DNA from: Agromyces allii
GTDB taxonomy: Bacteria > Actinomycetota > Actinomycetes > Actinomycetales > Microbacteriaceae
NCBI RefSeq assembly: GCF_009749385.1
Contig: NZ_WBIN01000005.1
Coordinates: forward strand, 62,001-126,000
DNA length: 64,000 nucleotides
Direction: 5' to 3'
How positions within the stretch are numbered: the stretch's first letter is position 1; each line of letters opens with the position of its first letter. Positions 27,030 through 36,875 of this stretch are shown in pieces. The notes under the pieces were generated by a model. The model worked only from the letters and a program-made list of their open reading frames with translations. It was not told where the DNA came from and searched no databases. A program made the translations under genes and the position numbers.

Positions 27030-27979
27030 ACGCAGCATCCACCCCGGCGATCGAGGTCGCCGGACTCGTCAAGCGCTTCGGCGCCGTCACGGCCCTCGAC
27101 GGCCTCGACCTGCGCGTCGAGCAGGGGCAGGTCATGGGCTTCCTGGGGCCGAACGGGTCGGGCAAGTCCACGACGATCCGCATCCTGCTCGGCATCGCAC
27201 GCGCGGATGCCGGTGCCGCGCGCCTGCTCGGCGGCGATCCATGGCGCGAGGCGGTCGAGCTCCACCGCCGCATCGCCTACGTTCCGGGCGACGTGAACCT
27301 CTGGCCGAACCTCACGGGCGGGCAGGCGATCGACATCCTGTCGCGCCTGCGCGGCGGAGTCGACCGCACCCGACGCGACGAGCTCGTCGAGCGTTTCGAC
27401 CTCGATCCGGGCAAGAAGGCGCGCACCTACTCGAAGGGCAACCGGCAGAAGGTCGCGCTCGTGGCTGCGCTCGCCTCCGACGCCGAGCTGCTGATCCTCG
27501 ACGAGCCCACGTCGGGGCTCGACCCGCTCATGGAGGGCGTGTTCACCGACGTCGTGCGCGAGCTCGCGCACCAGGGGCGCAGCGTGCTGCTCTCGAGCCA
27601 CATCTTCGCCGAGGTCGAGAAGCTCTGCGACTCGGTCACGATCATCCGCGCGGGCCGCACCGTCGAGGCCGGCACCCTCGCCGACCTCCGGCACCTGCAC
27701 CGCACGTCGGTCTCGGTCGTGCTGCCCGGCGGCGCGGGCACGCTCGCCCGGCGCGCCGATCTGCACGACCTCGCCGTCGACGGCGAGCGCGTGAGCTTCA
27801 CGGTCGACGACGCCGAGCTCGGCGGCGTGCTCGCCGACCTCGCAGCGCGATCGCCGCGCTCGCTCGTGTCGACCCCGCCCTCCCTCGAGGAGCTGTTCCT
27901 GCGTCACTACGGCGTCGAGCTCCCCGCCACCGACGATGCGGCCGGTGCCGCGGTCGCCTCGAAGGCGAGCGCGTCATGA
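27026..27979 (+). CDS. ABC transporter ATP-binding protein (drug exporter type)
   Basis: ATPase of 317 residues. Walker A is [10 protein letters not shown] (near residue 40), the Q-loop region is [13 protein letters not shown], the signature motif is the degenerate YSKGNRQKV instead of LSGGQ, Walker B is [12 protein letters not shown] and the switch His is in [11 protein letters not shown]. The final 80 residues are a DrrA-like C-terminal domain. It overlaps the TetR gene before and the permease gene after by 4 bp each. The pair resembles the tetronasin/daunorubicin-type exporters of actinobacteria. Confidence 0.9.
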   Translation: MNAASTPAIEVAGLVKRFGAVTALDGLDLRVEQGQVMGFLGPNGSGKSTTIRILLGIARADAGAARLLGGDPWREAVELHRRIAYVPGDVNLWPNLTGGQAIDILSRLRGGVDRTRRDELVERFDLDPGKKARTYSKGNRQKVALVAALASDAELLILDEPTSGLDPLMEGVFTDVVRELAHQGRSVLLSSHIFAEVEKLCDSVTIIRAGRTVEAGTLADLRHLHRTSVSVVLPGGAGTLARRADLHDLAVDGERVSFTVDDAELGGVLADLAARSPRSLVSTPPSLEELFLRHYGVELPATDDAAGAAVASKASAS

Positions 27980-29640
27980 CCGCGCTCGCACCGGCGCCGT
28001 CGCGACCGACGCCTGCGACGCCCGGGCACACGCCCCCCGTCGCCGCCTTCACCGCGTTCCCCGACCTCACCCGGTTCGTCCTGCGCCGCAACTGGCTTCG
28101 GCTCGCGATCTGGGTGATCGTGCTCGTCGGCATGGTCGCGATGGTCTACGAGTCGCAGCGGGTCGCCTTCCCGACCCAGGAGTCGCGCGACGCCTACGCG
28201 GCCGTCGCGAACACCCCGGCGGTGGCCGCGCTCACGGGTCTGCCCTACGGCGCAGGCACGCTCGGCGGCATCCTGAACATCAAGATCTGGATGACGCTCG
28301 CCGTCTCGATCGGGTTCGCGTCGATCTTCCTGCTCACCCGCAACGGGCGCGCCGAGGAGGAGAACGGGCGCACCGAGCTCATCCGGGCGGGCGCCGTCGG
28401 GCACCACGCCTACAGCCTCGCGAACCAGCTCGTCGTCGGCGGGCTCAGCGTCGCGATCGGCCTGCTCATCGGGCTGACGTGCATCGGCCTCGGCCTGCCC
28501 GCCGAGGGTTCGCTCGCGATGGGCGCGTCGATCGCGGGCGTCGGCATCGCGTTCCTCGGCATCGCCGCACTGGCCGGGCAGCTCACGTCCACGAGCCGGG
28601 CCGCCAACTCGCTCGCCTCGATCGTGCTCGGCGTCTCGTACCTCGTGCGGGCGATCGCCGATGTGCAGGCCGAGGGCGACACCCCGAGCCCGCTCAGCTG
28701 GGCCTCCCCCATCGGCTGGGCGCAGAACATGCGCTCCTTCGGCGAGAACGTGTGGTGGCCGTTGCTGCTGCTCGTCGGCCTCGGCATCGGCGGATGCCTC
28801 GTGGCCGGCGTCATCGAGTCCCGGCGCGACGTCGGCGCCGGCGTGCTGCCCGACCGGCCCGGCCCCGCGCGTGCCACCGGTTCTCTGGCGAGCGTGCTCG
28901 GCCTCGCCGTGCGCCTCGAGCGCGGGCCCATGATCGGATGGCTGCTCGGCGGCCTCGCCGGCGGCCTGTTCTACGGCGGCGTCGCCTCGGCGATGTCCGA
29001 CCTGCTCGACTCGGGCAACGCGTACGCGAAGGCGTTCATGGGGCAGGCCGACTCCGTGCTCGACGGCATCGTCGGGCTCTTCGTCATGGCGACGGCGATG
29101 GTCGCCGCCGCGTTCGCCGTGCAGTCCGCCACCTCGGTGCGCCTCGAGGAGGCTTCCGGCCGGCTCGAGCCGCAGCTGGCGGGGGCGGTCTCCCGCACCA
29201 GGTGGGCGCTCACGCACTACCTCGTGGCCGCCGGGTGGGGCATCGTGATCCTCGTCGCCTCGGGGCTCGTGTTCGGCCTCGCGTTCGCCGCGAGCCAGTC
29301 CGACCCCGACCAGGTGCCCCGCATCCTCGCGGCCTCGACCGCCTACATCCCGAGCCTGCTCGTGCTCGTCGGGGTGACGGTGCTGCTCACCGGGTGGCTG
29401 CCGCACCAGGCGATCCTCGTCTCGTGGATCGTCTACGGCGCGAGCGTGATCATCGCCATGTTCGGACCGCTGTTCTCCCTGCCCGACGAGGTCATCGACG
29501 CCACGCCCCTCGCCGCGACGCCCCGGGTTCCCGGCGTCGAGCTCCAGGCCATGCCGCTCGTCGTGCTCTCGCTCGTCGCGCTCGCGTTCTGGGCGCTCGG
29601 GCTGCTGCGATTCCGGGCGCGCGACCTCACGCAGGCGTGA
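27976..29640 (+). CDS. ABC exporter permease (tetronasin-resistance type)
   Basis: Polytopic membrane protein of 554 residues with about 12 hydrophobic segments in two halves of six. The N-half contains [38 protein letters not shown] sequence with [18 protein letters not shown] in a cytosolic loop, and the C-half has [29 protein letters not shown], a repeat of that loop (the E-E-x-G-R-x-E motif). This is the fused ABC-2 permease of tetronasin-type exporters, which pairs with one ATPase gene. Substrate: a lipophilic compound, by family. Confidence 0.88.
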   Translation: MTALAPAPSRPTPATPGHTPPVAAFTAFPDLTRFVLRRNWLRLAIWVIVLVGMVAMVYESQRVAFPTQESRDAYAAVANTPAVAALTGLPYGAGTLGGILNIKIWMTLAVSIGFASIFLLTRNGRAEEENGRTELIRAGAVGHHAYSLANQLVVGGLSVAIGLLIGLTCIGLGLPAEGSLAMGASIAGVGIAFLGIAALAGQLTSTSRAANSLASIVLGVSYLVRAIADVQAEGDTPSPLSWASPIGWAQNMRSFGENVWWPLLLLVGLGIGGCLVAGVIESRRDVGAGVLPDRPGPARATGSLASVLGLAVRLERGPMIGWLLGGLAGGLFYGGVASAMSDLLDSGNAYAKAFMGQADSVLDGIVGLFVMATAMVAAAFAVQSATSVRLEEASGRLEPQLAGAVSRTRWALTHYLVAAGWGIVILVASGLVFGLAFAASQSDPDQVPRILAASTAYIPSLLVLVGVTVLLTGWLPHQAILVSWIVYGASVIIAMFGPLFSLPDEVIDATPLAATPRVPGVELQAMPLVVLSLVALAFWALGLLRFRARDLTQA

Positions 29641-29680
29641 ACGGGGCCGGCGTCCGATCGCACGCGCCTAGACTCGAACC

Positions 29681-29872
29681 ATGAGTGCCGACGACGACAA
29701 GACCACCACGGGCCCCTCCGACGACGTCAAGCGCAAGTTCCGCGAGGCCCTCGAGCGCAAGAACAAGCAGCAGCGCGGCGGCGAGGCGCACCTCGACGGG
29801 CGCGGTGCCGTCGACCACGCGCAGGGCAACGCCGCGACGAAGCAGGAGTTCCGCCGCAAGAGCGGCGGGTGA
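29681..29872 (+). CDS. DUF5302 family small protein
   Basis: A 63-residue, highly charged and probably disordered protein. The core DDVKRKFREALERKN and the C-terminus EFRRKSGG identify the actinobacterial DUF5302 family, whose function is unknown. No membrane segment or signal. It stands alone between the exporter operon and the patatin gene. Confidence 0.8.
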   Translation: MSADDDKTTTGPSDDVKRKFREALERKNKQQRGGEAHLDGRGAVDHAQGNAATKQEFRRKSGG

Positions 29873-29994
29873 GCCGGGCCGCGGCCGTCCGCGGCATCCG
29901 CTCCTCGTGACTCGGTGCGCGCCCTGATGCCGGCGGTGCTCGCCGATCGCTAGCATGTCGCCGACCGACACGGGTCTTCGCGAGGGAGCGAGCG

Positions 29995-32900
29995 ATGCCA
30001 GATCCGGAAGCGACCCCAGCACGGGTACCGCACGACTACGTGATGCTGCGGCTGGATGCCGCCGCGAACGACCAGGTCGACGCGCGGGCCGTGCCGCGCA
30101 TCTACGGCACGTTCCCCGAACCGGAGGGCACCGATCCGGCGCCCGAGTTCGCCGGCGACGTCAATCCGCGGATCTTCCTGCCGAAGGGCGGGCGCCCGTA
30201 CGCGGCACGCGGGCTTCGTGTCGCGCTGGCGATGAAGGGCGGCGTGAGCCTCGCCGTCTGGATCGGCGGCGCCGTCGCCGAGCTCGACGTGCTGCGCCGC
30301 ATCCGCGTGTTCCAGATCGGCGACGGCCCGGCGCAGGCGCTCCTGATCCGCCCGGCGCCCACCGCCGTGCGCGCTCCCGGTGCCGCTCCCGTCGCCGCCC
30401 CCGACGAGGAGCTGCTGCTGCGGGCCGACGCCTACGCGCGCGTGCTGCATCGCCACGGCTACGACCGGGTCGAGTTCGACGTGCTCGCCGGGGCGAGCGC
30501 CGGCGGCCTGAACGCGGTCATGTACTCGGTCGCGCAACGTGCCGGCGTCGGCCTCGACGGGATCCTCGGCACCTGGCTCACGACCGGGTCGGCGTGGGGC
30601 CTCCTGCAGACCGGTGATCCGGCGCAGTTCGACTCGGTACTGCGCGGCGACACCTACTTCTGGCCCGAGCTCGCGGGAGCGCTCGGGCGCATCGCCGCGG
30701 GCGACGTCGGAGGCGCGACGAGCAGCGCGACGGCGCCCGGCGATCCGACCGACCGGCGTGGCACGGGCGATGCGGATGCCGCATCCGACCTCGACGGGAT
30801 CGGCGCCGCCGCACCGATGCGCGCCGAGACCGACGCGGCCCGCGCCGCGCTCGCGTCGCCGCACGTGGTGGTCGACCTCTCGGCGACGCTCATCGACGCG
30901 ACCGACACGACCGAGCGCGGAACCGCCGAGGGGCGGGCGCACTTCCGCTTCGTCGGCGACGACACCGACCCGGTGCCCGACCGGGGCATCCCCGGCCGCA
31001 GCGCCGATGCCGACACCGACGCGCCGATCGCCTGGTCGCGCCTCGCCTATGCAGCCCGATCGACGTCGTCGTTCCCGGGTGCGTTCGAACCGGCCCTCAT
31101 CTACTCGGGCACCGAGCCCCTGCGGCCGTCGGGCGAGCTGAACACGCCCGACATGCGCAACGTGTTCAGCGCGCATCGTGCGGAGATCGCGAAGCATCCG
31201 TTCCGCGTCGTCGACGGCGGCGTGCTCGACAACATCCCGATCGACCGGGCGCTGCGCGCCGTCCGCAACGTTCCCGCGAACGAGCACGTCAACCGGGCGC
31301 TCATCTACCTCGACCCGTCGCCGAAGGAACGCACCAAGGCGCTCGTGCGGGCCACCGAGTACGACGGCGAGGGCCCGATGCGTCCGCCGCCCGAGCCGAA
31401 GGTGCGCGACGACCGGCTCTCGCGCTTCCTGTACGCCGTGCCCACTGCGCTCCGCAAGCGCACGAGCGAGTCCGGTGAAGACGAGATCGACCAGGTCTAC
31501 GCCGACCGCACCGCCGCGATCGTGCGCAAGGGCCGCGACGAGCTGCTCGCCGTGCGACTCGACCCCACGCCGACGGCCGACGAGGAGCCGGCAGACCGCT
31601 CGCTCGCCGCGTACACGCGCATGCGTTCGACGACCGACGCCGATCTGCTCGGCACGGTGTTCGCCCGGCCGGGCGAGTGGACGCTCGGCACGAACCTGGA
31701 GTCCCGGCCGCAGCGGCGCGCGCTCGACCGGCTCAGCATCCAGCGCGTCGGCGCAGCATTGCGCCGCGTGCTCGACCAGCTGAGCCGCAGCGGCGAGGTG
31801 GCGCCCATGCCCGGCGAGCCCGACCTTCCGCCGATCGCCGACGACGCGATCTCGCTCGGCTCGCAGACGCTCGTCGACACCGCGTTCTGCGTGCTCGACT
31901 GGATCCGCGCCCTCGAGGACCAGACGTTCCACACGTCCGGGCTCCACGCCGACGGCCGCAACACGACGGGGCTGCACGCGTTCGACGACGCGCTCAGGGC
32001 GGCCGACGACGACGCGTACGGCAACCGCGGCCGAACGCGCGCCGCCGTCCGCGAGACGCTCTACGACGTGCTGCGCGATGCACGGGATCTCCGCGACGGG
32101 AGCATCGCCGCCGCGCTCGACCGCGTCGATGCGATCGCGCCCGCCGACTCCCCGCTCTCGGCCGCGGGCGCCGAGTCGGTCGCGCGCACGTGGATCGCAG
32201 CGAACGGCGACGATTCGGCGACCCGCACGACGCTCTGGCAGGGACTCGACGGAATCGTCCGGTGGCTCCAGCGCGCCAACGCCGTGCTCGCCGCGCAACC
32301 GGGTCAGGAGGAGTGGGCCGAGAGTCCGTGGCACCGCATGCCGACGCAGGGCACGCCGCTGCCGGCATCCGAACTCCCGCTGATCTTCGGCGGCAGCGGA
32401 ATGCCGACGGCGTCGTCGCCGGTGCGGTTCCACGTGATCGGTTCCGACACGCAGCCCGCAGCCGTGTCGGAGTACCGCACCCTGCTCGATGCGCAGGTGC
32501 TCGACGGATACAAGGCGGCACTCGCCAAGCCCGTCGAGGACCTCGCCGACGCCGACCTGCTGCGCCGGCTGATCGACGATCGCGTGCTGTACTCGTCGTC
32601 GAAGCTCGCAGGGCTCCGGATCGCGAACTTCGCCGGGTTCCTCAGCACCGACTGGCGGCGGAACGACTGGTGGTGGGGCCGCCTCGACGCGTCGGCGGGC
32701 ATCGTGTCGTTCCTCGAGTCGATGGACGTCGCCCCGAACATCTCCGCCGTCGCGGGCTCCGAGCTCGGCGGTGTGCAGGCCGCGCTCCTCCGCGAGATGA
32801 ACGCGAGCGCCGAGCGGCCGTACGCGAAGGCCGTCACGTCGGATCCGACGACGATCCGCGCCGAGGTGGTGCGCGGCACGCAGGACCTGGAGTCGCTCCG

Positions 32901-34038
32901 GTCGGGGTATCGCATCGCACTCGCGACCCGCGTCGTCCGCTCGTTGTCGGCGGCCACGGTGCGCGGGTCGCGGAAGCTCTCGCCCGTCCGGGTGGGGCAG
33001 TGGCTGATGCGCCCACTGCTCGTGCTCGCCCCGCTGCTGCTGTCGACGCCGCGGCTGATCCTCGCACTCGTCGTGTTCGCCTGCGGGCTGATGCTCTCGG
33101 TGCGGCAGCTGACCGGCCAGCTCGACGAGTCGGCGGCGGTGTCGCGGAGCCTCTTCGGTGCGAGCGCGGCCCTCGTCGTGGCCGCGATCATCGTGCTCGT
33201 GCGACTCGTCACGGCCGCGCGTGCGGCCGGCGCGCGACGGAGGCGCATCGACGCGCATCTGGGCGACGACACGGCGAACCGCCTCGCCGATGCGACCCGC
33301 GCGCAGCAGGTGGTCTCGACCGCCGAGGGCCGCGCCCGTCTTCCGCGCATCGCGCTCGTCGTTGTCACGATCGCGCTGCTGGCGGCGTTCTTCGTCGTCT
33401 CGCTGAGGTTCGGCCTCTGGACGCTTCCGTTCTGGATCGCGCTCGTCACGCTCATCGGCGTCACCGAGCTCACGCATCGCCAGCTGCAGACCGTCGCCGT
33501 CGCCCGCCGCCGCAGACCGCTGCGGTGGGTGGTCCTCGTCGGCTTCACCGTGGTCGCGCTGATCGTGACGTCGCTGCTGCCGCAGTGGCTCGATGGCATC
33601 GCCGAGCAGGCGCGATCGCCGCTGGCGTTCGTCTCCGACGGCGTGTGGGGCTCGCTGGCGTGGCGCCTGATCGCGGCAGCCGTCGTGGTCGCGGGCATCA
33701 CGGTCACGCTGTTCGCCACGACCATGCGCGTGCGGCACCTGTTCGTCGTGCTGCTCGCCGCGGAGGTCACGATGGTGATCGCGGTCACGGCGACGACGCT
33801 GCTCGCCGCGATCGACGACACGGCCGGCGGCGACGATCCCCTCGCGATCGCGATCGCCGCCGGCATCACGGCGGCGCAGGGCTGGGCGGCCTACCTCATC
33901 ACGGCGTGGGCCGTCGGCACGGTGCTCTGGTGGGCGCCGTGGTTCCGCGGGTTCGACATGGCGGCGACGCCGCCGACCGACGCGGTGTGGGACCTCGTGC
34001 CCGGCTCGCTCGTCGACGCGGAGCGAACCCGACGGTGA
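29995..34038 (+). CDS. Giant patatin-like membrane protein (DUF3376 type)
   Basis: Protein of 1347 residues. A patatin-type serine acyl-hydrolase lies in the first third: oxyanion-hole segment MKGGVSLAVWIGG, nucleophile elbow GASAGGLNAVMY (Ser near residue 168) and catalytic Asp in VDGGVLDNIP (near residue 407), followed by the long DUF3376 region. From about residue 1005 to the end there are nine or more hydrophobic segments, so the hydrolase is anchored to the membrane. It is probably a phospholipase or acyl-hydrolase acting at the inner leaflet. GAGGGAG precedes the ATG. The gene ends in a perfect palindromic terminator. The family is widespread in actinobacteria but uncharacterised as far as I know. 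Confidence 0.85.
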   Translation: MPDPEATPARVPHDYVMLRLDAAANDQVDARAVPRIYGTFPEPEGTDPAPEFAGDVNPRIFLPKGGRPYAARGLRVALAMKGGVSLAVWIGGAVAELDVLRRIRVFQIGDGPAQALLIRPAPTAVRAPGAAPVAAPDEELLLRADAYARVLHRHGYDRVEFDVLAGASAGGLNAVMYSVAQRAGVGLDGILGTWLTTGSAWGLLQTGDPAQFDSVLRGDTYFWPELAGALGRIAAGDVGGATSSATAPGDPTDRRGTGDADAASDLDGIGAAAPMRAETDAARAALASPHVVVDLSATLIDATDTTERGTAEGRAHFRFVGDDTDPVPDRGIPGRSADADTDAPIAWSRLAYAARSTSSFPGAFEPALIYSGTEPLRPSGELNTPDMRNVFSAHRAEIAKHPFRVVDGGVLDNIPIDRALRAVRNVPANEHVNRALIYLDPSPKERTKALVRATEYDGEGPMRPPPEPKVRDDRLSRFLYAVPTALRKRTSESGEDEIDQVYADRTAAIVRKGRDELLAVRLDPTPTADEEPADRSLAAYTRMRSTTDADLLGTVFARPGEWTLGTNLESRPQRRALDRLSIQRVGAALRRVLDQLSRSGEVAPMPGEPDLPPIADDAISLGSQTLVDTAFCVLDWIRALEDQTFHTSGLHADGRNTTGLHAFDDALRAADDDAYGNRGRTRAAVRETLYDVLRDARDLRDGSIAAALDRVDAIAPADSPLSAAGAESVARTWIAANGDDSATRTTLWQGLDGIVRWLQRANAVLAAQPGQEEWAESPWHRMPTQGTPLPASELPLIFGGSGMPTASSPVRFHVIGSDTQPAAVSEYRTLLDAQVLDGYKAALAKPVEDLADADLLRRLIDDRVLYSSSKLAGLRIANFAGFLSTDWRRNDWWWGRLDASAGIVSFLESMDVAPNISAVAGSELGGVQAALLREMNASAERPYAKAVTSDPTTIRAEVVRGTQDLESLRSGYRIALATRVVRSLSAATVRGSRKLSPVRVGQWLMRPLLVLAPLLLSTPRLILALVVFACGLMLSVRQLTGQLDESAAVSRSLFGASAALVVAAIIVLVRLVTAARAAGARRRRIDAHLGDDTANRLADATRAQQVVSTAEGRARLPRIALVVVTIALLAAFFVVSLRFGLWTLPFWIALVTLIGVTELTHRQLQTVAVARRRRPLRWVVLVGFTVVALIVTSLLPQWLDGIAEQARSPLAFVSDGVWGSLAWRLIAAAVVVAGITVTLFATTMRVRHLFVVLLAAEVTMVIAVTATTLLAAIDDTAGGDDPLAIAIAAGITAAQGWAAYLITAWAVGTVLWWAPWFRGFDMAATPPTDAVWDLVPGSLVDAERTRR

Positions 34039-34070
34039 CGGATGCCGCGGGCGGCCGCCCGCGGCATCCG
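34039..34070. terminator. 32-bp perfect palindrome terminator
   Basis: A perfect palindrome made of CGGATGCCGCGGGCGG and its complement lies directly after the patatin stop codon. It is composed of two facing copies of the GGATGCCGC oligomer found all over the window. As RNA it folds to a very stable stem. Confidence 0.65.
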
Positions 34071-34106
34071 CCCCTGCCGTTCACCTCGGTCGGGTAGAAC
34101 ACCCGT

Positions 34107-34796
34107 GTGGATCTCGATGCGATCGCCGCCTCATCGTGGGTGCTGCCCGTGCTGTTCGCGTTCGTGGTGGGCGATGCGTTCCTCGTGGTGCTGCCGAGCG
34201 AGACGCTCGTGGTCGCGCTCGGCGCACTGGCCGCCTCGACGGGGTCGCCGTCGCTCTGGGCGGTGGTGCCGGTCGCCGCGGCGGGGGCCGTCGTCGGCGA
34301 CCTGTGCTGCTACCTGATCGGGCGGCGCGTGGGCCTCGACCGCTGGGCGTGGCAGCGGCGCGGGGGCGTGGGCCGGGCGCTCGAGCGCGCACGCGACACC
34401 GTGCACCGGCGCACGGCCGTGCTCGTGTTCACGGCCAGGTACGTGCCGTTCGCGCGCATCGCCGTGAACCTCGCGGCGGGGGCGGGCGGGGTGCCGCTGC
34501 GCCGCTACCTGCCGCTCTCGCTCGCGGCCGGCGTCGCCTGGGCCTGCTACAACGTGGGCATCGGTGCGCTCATCGGTGCCGCCTTCGGCGATCAGCCGCT
34601 CCTCGCGACGCTCGTGTCGATTCCCGTGGCGATCGTGCTCGGGCTCGGCGTCGACCGGCTCATCGCACGCGTGGATGCCGGGCGCTCGGCCAGGGCGGAT
34701 TCCCCTGGTTCGACGCCGGGCACGACGAAGGCCCCGGCGCCGGGTTCGACGCAGGGGCCTTCGGACGGGTTCACTCCCCCGCGAGACCGCCGATGA
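34107..34796 (+). CDS. DedA family membrane protein
   Basis: DedA/SNARE-associated family protein of 229 residues with about five hydrophobic segments. Family marks are FVVGDAFLVVLPSETLVV, GDLCCYLIGRRVG and FTARYVPFARIAVNLAAGAG (with the conserved Arg), then WACYNVGIG. DedA proteins are lipid scramblases or flippases linked to undecaprenyl phosphate and phosphatidylethanolamine recycling. The start is GTG at 34107 with TAGAAC seven bases before it, suggesting leaderless translation. The last 25 or so residues (Pro/Ser/Thr-rich) are encoded by the hairpin that ends the convergent gene; the two coding regions overlap by 26 bp. Confidence 0.83.
   Translation: MDLDAIAASSWVLPVLFAFVVGDAFLVVLPSETLVVALGALAASTGSPSLWAVVPVAAAGAVVGDLCCYLIGRRVGLDRWAWQRRGGVGRALERARDTVHRRTAVLVFTARYVPFARIAVNLAAGAGGVPLRRYLPLSLAAGVAWACYNVGIGALIGAAFGDQPLLATLVSIPVAIVLGLGVDRLIARVDAGRSARADSPGSTPGTTKAPAPGSTQGPSDGFTPPRDRR
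34726..34763 (-). terminator. Terminator hairpin inside the DedA 3' end
   Basis: CGAAGGCCCC (34726-34735) pairs with GGGGCCTTCG (34754-34763). It lies 8 bases after the stop codon of the minus-strand FMN reductase gene, so it should end the monooxygenase operon, although it also codes the tail of DedA. Confidence 0.65.
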
Positions 34797-35412
34797 GGTG
34801 GCCGGTGGGGCGGTCGAGCGCGAACGGGTCGTTCACGAGGTTCGCACGGTCGGTGCGCTCGACGAGGTCGGCGAACTCCTTCGCGCCGCGGAAGATGCGG
34901 TCGGGCAGCGAGCGCACGCCGTCGCCGCCGTCGCCCCAGTCGCTGGTGGCCGCGTAGACGCCGGTGGTCACCGGGATCGCGTGCAGGTAGGTGAACAGCG
35001 GACGCATCGCGTAGTCGATCGCGAGCGAGTGCCGCGGCGTGCCGCCGGTCGCGCCGAGCAGCACGGGCAGGTCGGTGAGCGCCTGCGTGTCGATCACGTC
35101 GATGAACGACTTGAACAGGCCCGCGTAGCTCGTCGTGAAGATCGGCGAGACGGCGATGAGCCCGTCGGCCGAGGCGACGGCCTCGAGGGCCGCCTCGAGC
35201 TTCGGCGGCGCGAAGCCGAGCAGCAGGTTGTTCGTGATGTCGTGCGCGAGGTCGCGCAGCTCGAAGGTCTGCACCTCGACCTCGACGCCGCGCTCGCGCA
35301 GGATGCTCGCGGCATCGGCCGAGAGCCGGTCGGCGAGCTGACGCGTCGAGCTCGGGGTCGACAGGCCCGACGAGATGACGACGATGCGCTTGACGGCGGT
35401 GGTGTCGGTCAT
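34771..35412 (-). CDS. NADPH-dependent FMN reductase (CE1759 type)
   Basis: Flavodoxin-fold reductase of 213 residues: RIVVISSGLSTPSSTRQLAD forms the FMN phosphate loop and SPIFTTSYAGLFKSFIDVID the second flavin segment, with LLGATGGTPRHSL after it. It supplies reduced FMN to the flavin-dependent monooxygenase encoded 11 bp upstream; the two belong to the CE1758/CE1759 pair described by family names from Corynebacterium efficiens. Convergent with and overlapping DedA. Confidence 0.87.
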   Translation of the reverse strand: MTDTTAVKRIVVISSGLSTPSSTRQLADRLSADAASILRERGVEVEVQTFELRDLAHDITNNLLLGFAPPKLEAALEAVASADGLIAVSPIFTTSYAGLFKSFIDVIDTQALTDLPVLLGATGGTPRHSLAIDYAMRPLFTYLHAIPVTTGVYAATSDWGDGGDGVRSLPDRIFRGAKEFADLVERTDRANLVNDPFALDRPTGHLIGGLAGE

Positions 35413-35423
35413 GGTCGTGCTCC

Positions 35424-36644
35424 TTATCGCGTGGCGGCGGGGCCGAAGGCCGAGCCGGTCTTGACGGGTGCGGGTGCGGCGGCGGTGGCCTGCGCGTCCT
35501 GGTAGGGCGACGGGCCGGCGAGGTTGTCGCCGCGGTTCGCGTTCGGCGTCGCCTGGCGGGGCGCCTCGCCGCCGTACGTGGCGGCGACGAGCGAGGCGTG
35601 GGTCGGGGCATCCGGAACCTCGGCGGGGCGGTTCGCGGCGAACTCGCGGCGCAGCACCGGCACGACCTCTTCACCGAGCAGGTCGAGCTGCTCGAGCACG
35701 GTCTTCATGGGCAGGCCCGCGTGGTCGAGGAGCCACAGCTGACGCTGGTAGTCGCCGACGTAGTCGCGGAATCCGAGCGTCTTGTCGATGACCTCCTGCG
35801 GGCTGCCCACGGTGAGCGGGGTCTGCTGCGTGAAGTCCTCGAGGCTCGGGCCGTGCCCGTAGACGGGCGCGTTGTCGAAGTAGGGGCGGAAGTCGCGCAC
35901 CGCGTCCTGCGAGTTCTTGCGCATGAACACCTGCCCGCCGAGGCCGACGATCGCCTGTGCGGCGGTGCCGTGGCCGTGGTGCTCGAAGCGCTGGCGGTAG
36001 AGGGCGATCATGCGCTGGGTGTGCGATGCCGGCCAGAAGATGTGGTTGGCGAAGAAGCCGTCGCCGTACGACGCGGCCTGCTCGGCGACCTCTGGGGTGC
36101 GGATCGAGCCGTGCCAGACGAACGGCGGCACGCCATCGAGGGGGCGCGGCGTCGAGGTGAAGCCCTGGAGCGGCGTGCGGAACCGGCCCTGCCAGTCGAC
36201 GACGTCTTCACGCCAGAGGCGGTGCAGCAGCTCGTAGTTCTCCTGCGCGAGGGGCAGGCCCTGACGGATGTCCTTGCCGAACCAGGGGTAGACCGGGCCG
36301 GTGTTGCCGCGGCCGAGCATGATGTCGACGCGACCGCCCGACACGTGCTGCAGCATCGCGAAGTCCTCGGCGATCTTCACCGGGTCGTTCGTGGTGATGA
36401 GCGTCGTCGAGGTCGTGAGCTGCAGGGTCGAGGTCTGGCCCGCGATGTAGGCGAGGGTCGTGGTGGGCGAGCTCGACCAGAACGGCGGGTTGTGGTGCTC
36501 ACCGAGCGCGAAGACGTCGAGGCCGACCTCTTCGGCGTGCTTGGCGATCGTCAGGGTGGCCTGGATGCGCTCGGCCTCGGTCGGGGTGCGTCCGGTGGTC
36601 GGGTCCTGGGTGATGTCGCTGACCGTGAAGATTCCGAATTGCAT
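35424..36644 (-). CDS. LLM class FMN-dependent monooxygenase (CE1758 type)
   Basis: Bacterial luciferase-like monooxygenase of 406 residues with a TIM-barrel fold: MQFGIFTVSD, FALGEHHNPPFWSSSP, TTTLITTNDPVKIAEDFAMLQHVSGGRVDIMLGRGN and PPFVWHGSIRTPEVAEQAA are family segments. The C-terminal 60 residues are low complexity. The ATG at 36642-36644 follows AGGAGG by 6 bases. With the FMN reductase downstream it forms a two-component flavin monooxygenase; the oxidised substrate is unknown. A palindromic operator lies on the promoter. Confidence 0.88.
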   Translation of the reverse strand: MQFGIFTVSDITQDPTTGRTPTEAERIQATLTIAKHAEEVGLDVFALGEHHNPPFWSSSPTTTLAYIAGQTSTLQLTTSTTLITTNDPVKIAEDFAMLQHVSGGRVDIMLGRGNTGPVYPWFGKDIRQGLPLAQENYELLHRLWREDVVDWQGRFRTPLQGFTSTPRPLDGVPPFVWHGSIRTPEVAEQAASYGDGFFANHIFWPASHTQRMIALYRQRFEHHGHGTAAQAIVGLGGQVFMRKNSQDAVRDFRPYFDNAPVYGHGPSLEDFTQQTPLTVGSPQEVIDKTLGFRDYVGDYQRQLWLLDHAGLPMKTVLEQLDLLGEEVVPVLRREFAANRPAEVPDAPTHASLVAATYGGEAPRQATPNANRGDNLAGPSPYQDAQATAAAPAPVKTGSAFGPAATR

Positions 36645-36678
36645 GATGCCCCTCCTGGGTGTTCCTTCTGACGATCCC

Positions 36679-36697
36679 ATCGTATGCATTTGCATAC
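36679..36697 (-). promoter_or_regulatory. Promoter -10 and operator of the flavin monooxygenase operon
   Basis: GTATGCATTTGCATAC (36682-36697) is an inverted repeat with perfect 7-bp arms. On the minus strand a -10 TACGAT (36684-36679) overlaps its edge, with TTGGAG (36708-36703) 18 bases upstream as a weak -35. A repressor bound here would block RNA polymerase; no regulator gene is adjacent. Confidence 0.6.
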
Positions 36698-36875
36698 ATC
36701 TGCTCCAACGGGACCTCCATGCACCTTATTCCCGCGAATTCGGACTTCTTCGCCGGATGCCCCCGACGCGGCCTCCGCGCGACGCTCGCATGCCGTCCGG
36801 CCGGGCGCCCGCACGCGGAAGCGGGGCTCGCCGCCGAAGCGACGGGCCCCGCCCCGCGTTCGCGTTCCGACCGGA

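Noticed and set aside
29950..33738. Very long open frame (over 1200 codons) on the minus strand opposite the patatin gene
   Set aside because: Its translation is Arg/Asp/His-rich without domains, the usual antisense shadow of a GC-rich gene; the plus-strand frame has clear patatin motifs and a ribosome site.
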